This document shows positions 22,933 through 30,890 of a stretch of 64,000 bases of DNA, piece by piece. Origin of the DNA: Bimuria novae-zelandiae CBS 107.79. Taxonomy: Eukaryota; Ascomycota; Dothideomycetes; Pleosporales; Didymosphaeriaceae. Within the stretch, counting starts at the first letter, position 1, and the number at the start of each line of letters is the position of its first letter. The notes beneath the pieces were generated by a model. That model ran no database searches, was not told the DNA's origin, and was given only the letters and a program-made list of their open reading frames with translations. Both the position numbers and the translations under genes were made by a program. The stretch lies in contig ML976695.1 in the NCBI GenBank assembly GCA_010015655.1, positions 132,276 to 196,275 of the forward strand. The letters are read 5' to 3'.

Positions 22933-23715
22933 CTGGCGCAACCCTACACTCATTTTGGCTGCTGCCTACACTTGTTTGCTGTTGCCTACACTTGTTTGCT
23001 GCTGCCTAATTTGCTCAGCAGTATATATCTTAGTTACTACACACAACTGAATCAATCGATCATTCCATCTCATTAAGAACACCCTTCAATCTGACACCTG
23101 GAATGGTTCCGGCCGCCACCCCACAGTGGAGCTTTTGGCCTTCTCTAAGAATGATGTTGGAAACCGCTTTAATAAGTATGTAGGCGAGACTGGGAGGGTA
23201 TGGGCGTTCATGCTAAGCAAATCAAACAGGTTCAGCAAATAGGAACTTTCCGCATCAGTCCTTGCAGATTAGATACGAATATATGGAAAAAACAAATGCG
23301 CATGGGTTCACCCATCTATATTATTTTGCGAAGCTGATTGGGAAAGGGCTTAATGTATTAGTAGAGGGCCAGGGAGTGTACTTCTTCTGGCGAGAGATAT
23401 GCGTTCTGGTGAAATTGGTGGAAGCTGTGAGAGGGTTAATAAAGAAAAGGTGGGGCGAATAAGTTCATTGGGATCAAAGATCGAAGGTGGCTCAGATTGA
23501 AACACATAACGTTAGATAAAGGTATCCAGTTTGTGGGGTCGTTTGTGGAAGACTATAGCGAGAGGCAATATGTTACGGACTAATTAAAGCCGTAACCTAG
23601 GCAGAAGACATACTGTAACATTAGACTAATTACTCCCATAACAACAAGATAAAGCAAACATCTAGTTTATAAGAGAGACCTCTATTGTGTGGTACCTTTA
23701 ACAAACCCGCCAGCT
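22933..23715. other. intergenic with repeat tail, no assured gene
   Basis: 22940-23047 holds short tandem words cctacacttgtttgctg and then ctcagcagtatatatctta, shared with 29292-29352. A 66-codon plus-strand ORF at 23262-23462 has no recognised relative. Confidence 0.4.
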
Positions 23716-23895
23716 CTAGACTTCTGTAGGGACGGAAAAGTCTTGAATCATATGCCCACCTGCCAGCTTCGCCTGCAGATTAGCAACCTGCCTTTTTAAC
23801 GCCGAATTCTCACGCTCCAATTCCGATTTCGATTTTGGTTTGGGCTTCGCGACATGCGTGTTGTCCCCAACTAAGTCACCGTTCGCATCAAGTTC
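23716..23895 (-). pseudogene. 3' fragment of a second deoxyribosyltransferase-like gene
   Basis: 60 codons on the minus strand (ELDANGDLVGDN, HVAKPKPKSK, ENSALKRQVANLQAKL) align with the C-terminus of the intact protein at 13307-14098 (ELDTNGDLVGEN, HVTKPKPRSK, AALKKQVADLKEML). Similarity continues past the stop into the 3' flank (ccgtccc and ggcgggttt occur in both). The 5' side stops abruptly at 23895, where the dispersed repeat 23896-24218 begins, so the rest of the gene was lost or displaced at that junction. Confidence 0.8.
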
Positions 23896-24218
23896 CCCTG
23901 CAGAAGACCAGTTAGAATTTTAAAACCGAAATTGGCGGTTTGCGCCTCGTTAGAGGGAGGGGAGTCGCATCCCGTTAACTAGTTTCGGAATTTGAGATTC
24001 CACAATCTAGAAACTAGCCTCCATCGCTCTAATGCCTGTGACGCTGCAAGTATGGGCGCCAAAGAGTGCCCCACCTGCTGTAATGAACGCGCTAAGCGGC
24101 TAGTGAAGATTGCAATCAACGCTAACTAAGTGCAGAAGACTACCTAGCTTAATCCGTTTAAGCGCTTTCCAACAAGCCGGTTTTTGAATGCGAAAGACGT
24201 TATTCGAATATTCGAATT
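23896..24218 (+). repeat. dispersed repeat, copy of 16551-16885
   Basis: Begins cccctgcagaagaccagtta. Direct copy of the repeat left of Copia element 1, and abuts the broken deoxyribosyltransferase fragment. Confidence 0.8.
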
Positions 24219-24592
24219 TTGGTTCTTAGAACTCTTTAAAGAAACAAATATTTAATTGTTAGTTGTACGGAGCGTGCTTTCACCTTTTGGAGGCTCCGTC
24301 GCATGCTTTCCCACCCGAACCTCGCGTGCAAATGTGTTACTGTACCGAATGCAGTTGGGTGCGCACTTACCTTGCACAATGGAGACCAAGAGATAGGGGG
24401 GCTTAACTACCGTTAGACGTGTCGAAAGGATTCGCGGCGAAGCTAGGCAACACTCAAACAGATTGCACTAATAATACAAAGATTTACCTAATTTGACACA
24501 AATATCTTGCCTTAATTTTGGCGTCGCGCATTAATATCACGTACATGATCACAAGCTAGCACGTCAGACAATCAAGTTAAAGTAATAGCGTT

Positions 24593-25875
24593 AATAATTT
24601 TAAAAACCGGTCTAACCAATCCGTATGGTTAAGATTGATTCCTCGAAGTTAAAGCGCTCGACGTACCGCATTCTTCGTACCCTCTTGACCATACCTGAAT
24701 CCGTTTTCCCAACCGTTCAAAAATGTTTTTATCTCAATACGTCTAAGGGCTGGTAATATCGAACGATCGGCAGCGATCGTCTCTAAAGAACCTCCGAGTG
24801 CAAAGAGATCTGCACAATATCCTTTAGAGTCAAACAATGTAATGTCGTGCAAGGCCCTGGGTAATCTAGTCCAGACTTCGCGCTGGTCTGCGAAGGGTAA
24901 TATTGTTGAAGACAGGTGAGTTAACCGTTAACACTGGGACATAGCTTGAAGTACCTTTTCCTGCTCAAGATCCTTATATACCTCATGGAGATTGTAGTAC
25001 AAGACCTCTTGGAGACTGTGTTGATGAGATCCAGCAGCCTCGAAGAAAGACTGCGCATTCAAGTCTGTAGCTGTGGGAAAGCCAGCGACTGCAAGTCGTA
25101 TCGTTCGGAGCGCTTCACACGAACGTATTATTGTCGGTATGGCCGAACTCAAGTGACTTTGGATGTTGCCTTCTAATGAGGTGATCCGACTTGAGCATTG
25201 CGTCAATGATAATTCTAAGATCGCGCCTTCGGTGATGGTCACGTTGATATGGTTGAGACTGGGAGGAGCAAGGATCTCGCGTAGCTGTGAGAGTGAGCAA
25301 TGTTGTATTAAAAGGCGCTGTATGTTGTTGAAGGAAGAGCCATCAAATCCATACAATAAAATGTCCCGAATGGGACGGCTATCGCAACGAGCTGTTCGTC
25401 CATTGCAACTAAAGAAGTGCAGGCTCGCATAGCTACAATTGAGATATTTTATCTCAAGGCTTAGTAACATTAGTAATCTACTAATTAACAGTCCGATCTG
25501 TGCCCTGTGGTTGATGGATCCAACAAGCGAATGCGGAAGATTCTCAAGTTCTGTTTGCACAGGCAGTAACGGCGCCCACATATGTGGTTCCGAAATGTCG
25601 ATAATAACGTGTTTAACGAGCGTCCTATGGAGTGGTATCTCGATTAGGGTACGCAGGAGCAACGACGCGTTCTAGTTGGTTATGCAGACGCTTCGGTAAA
25701 GAGGTTGGATAGCCCAAGAATATGTGGGGCGAGACACTTGGCACATTTTCTGCAAACTATGCATATCGGCGTACCTAAGAATCACATTCATCACGTCAAT
25801 GTTCAGCCTAGTGATGAGGCATCGACGATGCTTGAACAGGCGACATTTACATAATTTGGCAATGAGCCGGTGCAT
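24593..25875 (-). pseudogene. F-box-type protein, paralogue of 57599-58912, three in-frame stops
   Basis: One minus-strand frame from ATG 25875 is colinear over its full length with the intact protein at 57599: FKHRRCLITRLNIDVMNVIL against PKYRRCFITKLNIDVFEIIL, RTARCDSRPI against RSARCDSRPI, and FDSKGYC in both. It is interrupted by a TAG near 25672 exactly where the intact gene has the Trp codon TGG, by a TAA at 24928, and by a TAA at 24649. The last block, HTDWLDRFLK, ends near 24593. There are no frameshifts before the last stop, so inactivation is recent or RIP-driven. Confidence 0.85.
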
Positions 25876-26109
25876 CCTGATGGGTATGCCGTCTAGGTGC
25901 TTCTGCTTGGCTTTTTATCAGACGAGGAATGCGATGCAGGTAAACCAAAAAACGAAAATCCGGTTTTGGACGCCTACAACGCTAACGCCAGCCAACCCAA
26001 ATCTCAGTTTCCACATTAGGACACACGATAGCACTCACAGACTAAATTGTCATATTCTTCCTGCATTCTCAGACTAGTATTGCAGATCGATCTGCATATT
26101 TTGAGGGTG

Positions 26110-26982
26110 ATGATGTTATCAAAAACCTCTCTCACAGATGCTTTTGTGAACGTCGAACCCTTCCGAGGTAGTATTCTTCGTATGCTACTTCCGTCCGAGA
26201 TTTCGAGTCTGCTCGCGGCTTTGCATTGCAGCGTCTCGCATTGGGAGAAGATAACGCACATGGACATCATGCATGAGATCTTTCAAGATATTCAAGAGCT
26301 GAGGATTATGCAGAATCTGGGTCTTACGGTGCGGGTCTTCGGTTCCGATCTCGAGATATTAAATAGAAAGATCCGAGACCCGTGGGCAATTTCAAAAGTC
26401 GAAGATAATCGCAATCTCTACGTATTCGTGTTGATCAGCGAACGATGTCCCGATGGGTCTTCTACACTACACAAGGATTTCCGAAGTAATTTCAGCGGGA
26501 AAAATATTGCAGAAGACGTGGATGTCCATGAGGCCCAAGAAAAGTTTCCGAATCGTGTTGCCGAGAACATCACCATGCTGTCTAGGTGGATGCTTTGCAC
26601 TCCGCACCTCACGGGGAGCTTGCCCGGCACGGTTCCAGGCTGGATACCCATATTCAATACACGTAAATGCATCGCGCTAAGGACCTATATATCAAGCTAC
26701 AAAGAGTACAAAAGCAGAATACTGTACATGGATCGGGCCCTTATCTCAAGAGTTTTCGGATGCCAGCGTGATAGAGATCTTCTCGCGCGTGTTTCCGACT
26801 TGACAGCAGTTTGCTATTCATTGCAAGACGAAAAAAGCTGTAAAAGAACGATTGTTGGCCGTCTTTCGATGAACACTATTCGCAATGTGTACATGCCTCC
26901 TGGGGAGTCGCCACAAGAAGAATACGTCGTTGTGAACACGATTCATCCCCTGAACTCTGCCATCATGTTCAGCCTGCCCTAG
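26110..26982 (+). CDS. uncharacterised protein (290 aa), possibly F-box-associated family
   Basis: Open frame; I place the start at ATG 26110 because the frame upstream has no ATG. The region THMDIMHEIFQDI followed by LGLTVRVFGSDLEIL resembles lineage-specific ascomycete proteins that often carry an F-box N-terminally; this copy has only a weak candidate (SILRMLLPSEISSLLAAL). No catalytic motif, signal peptide or membrane segment. It starts 235 bp from the start of the F-box pseudogene, in divergent orientation. Confidence 0.55.
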   Translation: MMLSKTSLTDAFVNVEPFRGSILRMLLPSEISSLLAALHCSVSHWEKITHMDIMHEIFQDIQELRIMQNLGLTVRVFGSDLEILNRKIRDPWAISKVEDNRNLYVFVLISERCPDGSSTLHKDFRSNFSGKNIAEDVDVHEAQEKFPNRVAENITMLSRWMLCTPHLTGSLPGTVPGWIPIFNTRKCIALRTYISSYKEYKSRILYMDRALISRVFGCQRDRDLLARVSDLTAVCYSLQDEKSCKRTIVGRLSMNTIRNVYMPPGESPQEEYVVVNTIHPLNSAIMFSLP

Positions 26983-27525
26983 GCTTTGAAACATGCAAGT
27001 GAATTACTCCGTGGAACGCTGCTACAAGAGGGGGAGTTGTACATAGGAATTCAAACCCTGTTCGCCATTTTAGTGACAAAATGAAGACAAGAATTTCAAC
27101 ACATGTGACAGGTGTGCCGATGTTTTTGAGTTGAGTGCAGTGTCGTAACGTTGTGTGCGAAAATATTATCCATGCCTATTAATGTTACCTCCCATGGTCA
27201 CGGTGCACACTCTCGCGATAGTGGTGGCCTGCGTTAACTCATGACTTTTGCTGATGCGGTCAGCAGGGCGAATAGTACGCAGTGGAAAAGATTATGGGAT
27301 TGAACTGAAACAGCTGATTTTTCTATATAATTTTAGCCACGCGAAAAAAACAGGACCTCCAATTTTTGGAATCAACGCAATATGTCGCACGCAAAACGTT
27401 CGCTCCAGACGCTAATCAACTAGCCAGCACCCAGGCGCATCTCCCAGTGTGTCTGAGGCTCTATGGCGGCACCGTGGCCCAGGAGTCAACATGACCGACC
27501 GCAATCCGCGAGCTCACTGCACGTC
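26983..27525. other. intergenic, no gene seen
   Basis: Tail-to-tail spacer between the 290-aa gene and the minus-strand gene at 27526. At 27480-27640 the minus strand has a second good-looking frame (see the gene at 27526-28111). Confidence 0.4.
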
Positions 27526-28111
27526 TCAGCACGTACCTTCATGACATCGAACGCACCAACAGCCAGCCCGTGCCGGTAGACCTCGTGAAGACCATCGCCC
27601 ACGGCACGCTGACCTTCGTTTAACTTTTCGCTGCAGACGGAGGATAATTTCGATGGAATTAGTCAATGCGTCTTGTAATTCACCCTTTTCCTTCTTTAGT
27701 TTTGTGATGCAGAGTTGCTCTTCTGTCGTAATGTCTTCCGGCGATTCTAGGGCGGGTGTTCGTTCTAGTTTCTTCAGGAACTGGTACTTCTCGACTAGGT
27801 TGGTAAGGTCTCTGACCTCGTGTGGATAGAGACCTTGATACTCCTGAGAGCCCTGGTTATTTCGCAGTTTCTTGTATGCTACACCTCTCTTCTGCGGGCT
27901 AAGCGCTTCTTGAATTTTGTGAAGGCTTGTACAACAAGCTTTTATGAATTTAGCAGCCCTGCGTTGGTCGATGGATGCCAGGTCCCTTAGCGCTCCGCCG
28001 CCATCGCGAGAATTGTTGGTTGTCTAAGAAGAGTTAGTTTTGACGAGAAAGTAATAGCGAAACTATTACACATACGGCTTGTTGTTGGTTTATTTTTTCC
28101 TTACAAAGCAT
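27526..28111 (-). CDS. uncharacterised helical protein, two exons (about 177 aa)
   Basis: Exon 1 is only 12 codons (28111-28076, MLCKEKINQQQA). The intron 28024-28075 (52 bp) has donor GTATGT, branch ACTAAC and acceptor CTTAG and keeps the frame. Exon 2 runs DGGGALRDLASIDQRRAAKF, HKIQEALSPQKRG, EVRDLTNLVEKYQFLKKL and ALTNSIEIILRLQRK, a helical, probably coiled-coil protein. After RLQRK the frame turns basic and Cys/Arg-rich, while the neighbouring frame reads NEGQRAVGDGLHEVYRHGL and looks more natural down to about 27486. A one-base frameshift or an unrecognised splice near 27620 is therefore likely. Function unknown. Confidence 0.5.
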
Positions 28112-28495
28112 GTTTGCTGCGTCTGGTGTATAGTGTAGAAAGTACACGTCCCCTATACTGTTTGTATATTCTGCGTAAAAGGATCTTCACCAAGGACTTT
28201 TATATAGAATTTTGTTTGATAGGGCACATTTAAGCACGAAATGCAGGTTTTGGAATGGCCGTCGAGGTTCCCGAATAGGCCCCTGGTCGGTTAAATTTAT
28301 GCAGCGTTTGATTTAAGTCTATAGGGGACCCCGTATAACCTATTTATAGAGATGGCTTTTTTTAGGTGTGGGCTCTATGAGGACAGCGCAATGGTGACTA
28401 TAGAGTTAATTTTACTACTAATCTATCTATAGTAACAGCAGATCTCACTTTCTTCTTTCTAACTGTAAAATGTCTCTTTAATCTTGTAAGCGTGC
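28112..28495. other. upstream region with a shared 29-bp motif
   Basis: 28434-28464 (taacagcagatctcactttc and on) repeats 17103-17133, just before the next ORF. No gene seen. Confidence 0.4.
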
Positions 28496-29179
28496 ATGAT
28501 GATTCATCCATGCCTAAACTCCATTAAGCCAGAAGCGGGAAACGGGATATCGGAAGTAGAGTCACAAGTCGAAAAGTGGTTTCTGAAAACGGAAAATGGA
28601 GCTTTCTCCTGGTCTTCGCACTGCTATATGGACAGTAATACGGCGAACCCACTTTGCAAAGCCATGTCTTATCCCGGTCTTCTCCCAGATAGCGACCCAA
28701 AAAAAGACTACGTCACATTCTCTGTCCCGAACCACAAAGTCATTCGCAGGATTACTAAGAACTTGGAGGATGATGAGAATCTGCGAGTACAAGTATCAGG
28801 AAAAGTTTTAGGAAAAAAACTAGACGAAATTGCGATACTTTTTAAGAGATATGAGATTGAGTCGTCCCCTATTGAAGGGCATCAGGAATTACGGGTCCGA
28901 TTGTATGTGCCGAAGCCTCCGGAGCCACGATCCACACTCGCAGCTAAGGGAGACAGCGGAGATACCCACGAATCTCAAGAGGCTCCAGCACGCAGTATGA
29001 AGCCAAGCTATGTAATTCACGAACCGTCTCGATTCAGAACCAAAGTGGGACAGGGGAAGATGAATGCTAGCATTGCAGTTCACCAACGGCGAACATACTT
29101 CATAGATCAAGATTCTATCGAACAGCCGAGAGATCGGTTGTGCCTACACACGATTAAAGAGAGCATATTGGAGGCTTGA
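28496..29179 (+). CDS. uncharacterised protein (227 aa)
   Basis: Intact frame from ATG 28496. Residues 25-140 look like a compact alpha/beta fold (VESQVEKWFLKTENG, YVTFSVPNHKVIRRI, LRVRLYVPKPPEP), followed by a disordered, charged C-terminal third. No known motif, signal peptide or membrane helix. The 3' flank ends in the repeat tail shared with the flank of 22585-22932. It could be a lineage-specific gene or part of an unrecognised element. Confidence 0.45.
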   Translation: MMIHPCLNSIKPEAGNGISEVESQVEKWFLKTENGAFSWSSHCYMDSNTANPLCKAMSYPGLLPDSDPKKDYVTFSVPNHKVIRRITKNLEDDENLRVQVSGKVLGKKLDEIAILFKRYEIESSPIEGHQELRVRLYVPKPPEPRSTLAAKGDSGDTHESQEAPARSMKPSYVIHEPSRFRTKVGQGKMNASIAVHQRRTYFIDQDSIEQPRDRLCLHTIKESILEA

Positions 29180-29919
29180 GGTAGATTGTTAGCAAAGAAA
29201 AGCTTAACTTATGTAACGGTATTCAGATCGTTCACTTTTGCCTATACTAGCTTATTGCTGCCTACTGTTGCCTGTACTAGCCTAGTTGATGCCTACACTC
29301 GTTTGCTGCTGCCTAATTTGCTCAGCAGTATATATCTTAGTTACTACACACATACAATGAAATCAGTGTTTTCCCGACTTTCGCTTTGCAGCAACAACCG
29401 CTACAACTTAGTATGGAAGTAAAGTTGATCATCCGCAACGAGTGAGATTAATTTTAGTAGTTTGGTAACAACTATAAAGGGCTCTACACCGAGTGGTGAG
29501 CCCTAGATAAGTTAATGTCATTCCCTACGTCTCGAGCCACAAACCAAAATTATAGTTAAGCGTATCCATATTTTAAAATCCTGGGTTCACAAGGACATAG
29601 CAAGTTTTGTTACGATTTTATAGCCCTGATTAATTGTACGATCATTTCTTTAGCGCTGCTGATTATTCAATGTTATTTCTACCTAGTTGTACCGTAGTTG
29701 CCGGCCTCTGTTCGTAAGTCAGAAGGCTAGGAGAGAACCCCACCTAATAAAGTACCTGATAAAGCTCGCTACGAATGGTGGCTCACAACACAAGGACGGA
29801 CGTCAATAGGCTGATGGGAGACGCGGTTTTATTCGTGTGAGGCGTAGCAGCTACCTAATTATAACTATACAGTGGGAATTCAGTTAAGAATAGCATGCCC
29901 GAGTCTTGGCATTCACCTT
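29180..29919. other. intergenic with shared repeat tail
   Basis: 29292-29352 (cgtttgctgctgcctaattt, then ctcagcagtatatatctta) matches 22990-23047 almost exactly. The rest is AT-rich without a convincing frame. Confidence 0.5.
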
Positions 29920-30621
29920 CTATAGAATGGTTATAAGCAAAAGCCCTATAACATTCGAGAGGGCGTACGTAAGCCTGTAAGCATTGTTGGAAAGCTCCGG
30001 CACGATCGAGGTTGGGTATGGTTGGATTGTCAGAGAAGCAGTACCATCAGTGGCAACCGTCTCAATAGGTGACGCTAATAAGCTGGTGCACATGCTGGTT
30101 TTCGGGCTTGGGGTGACGAGAGTGGTGGAGCTTGATGGCAGGCCTGATGGCCGCGTATCATTGGAGGGCTCGTACTTGTCATCACTTGGGTTCACACTAA
30201 AGATCATACCCGAGTGGCAGTGGGATATGGGTTCATCCTGTGCACAGTAAAACCATTGTGGCTGGTCCGATTCAACCAAATAGTCCACAAGAAACGTACC
30301 GCTCACGTTGTGGGGATTGAATTGTTGAAATCCCGTGTCAAATCCAGAACTGTTAGAGCATGGATTGACGGAAGAACTTTGGGTAAGGGTATGGTTAAGG
30401 CCTAGAAAGTCAAATCGAAGCGTCGTACCAAGCGTAACGCTGACGGAATTCGGATTGAACGCCAACCGTCCTGCAGCGCCCACAACTATCTCAACAATTT
30501 GAGAAGAGCTGTTGGTGTCGCTTAGTATGCTTTCAGGCAGGCAAGAAGTGGAATTCCAGCCAGTTGAGTGGTTAGCCCACTGCAAGTCGTGGGCGGGTCG
30601 AGGGAGAGAAAGGGAAAACAT
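29920..30621 (-). CDS. cupredoxin-domain serine-rich cell-surface protein
   Basis: 233-codon frame from ATG 30621. Residues about 41-148 form a plastocyanin-like cupredoxin domain: IVEIVVGAAGRLAFNPNSVS, LGLNHTLTQ, WFYCAQ and SHCHSGMIFSVNP. The candidate type-1 copper ligands are the His of LNHT, the Cys of FYC and the His and Met of HCHSGM. A Ser/Thr/Pro-rich linker follows, then a hydrophobic C-terminus (ALSNVIGLLLITIL) typical of GPI anchoring. Fungal members are extracellular serine-rich wall proteins. Odd point: there is no clear signal peptide; a cttgcag splice-acceptor-like site at the end of the first 14 codons suggests an upstream exon was missed. Confidence 0.72.
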   Translation of the reverse strand: MFSLSLPRPAHDLQWANHSTGWNSTSCLPESILSDTNSSSQIVEIVVGAAGRLAFNPNSVSVTLGTTLRFDFLGLNHTLTQSSSVNPCSNSSGFDTGFQQFNPHNVSGTFLVDYLVESDQPQWFYCAQDEPISHCHSGMIFSVNPSDDKYEPSNDTRPSGLPSSSTTLVTPSPKTSMCTSLLASPIETVATDGTASLTIQPYPTSIVPELSNNAYRLTYALSNVIGLLLITIL

Positions 30622-30890
30622 GGCTGTCTGGCGAATCGACTAACACTGTGGTCCATCTATATAGCTAGCTCAAGATAGCTAAGAAAACGGGAAGTCTTTT
30701 TTGGAAATCGAATTTTGGTTTTCCAGATACCGTTTTGAAGTTTTATTGCAGGCCTGGACCGTACACCACATCCTCGTTGGCCAGTCGCTTATTTAAATCG
30801 GAAACAACCCCGAATCAGTCGTGAATCTTAAGCAAGCTTTATTACCATACGCACCTTCCATCCAAACACTGCATACCACAAGTAGCAACG

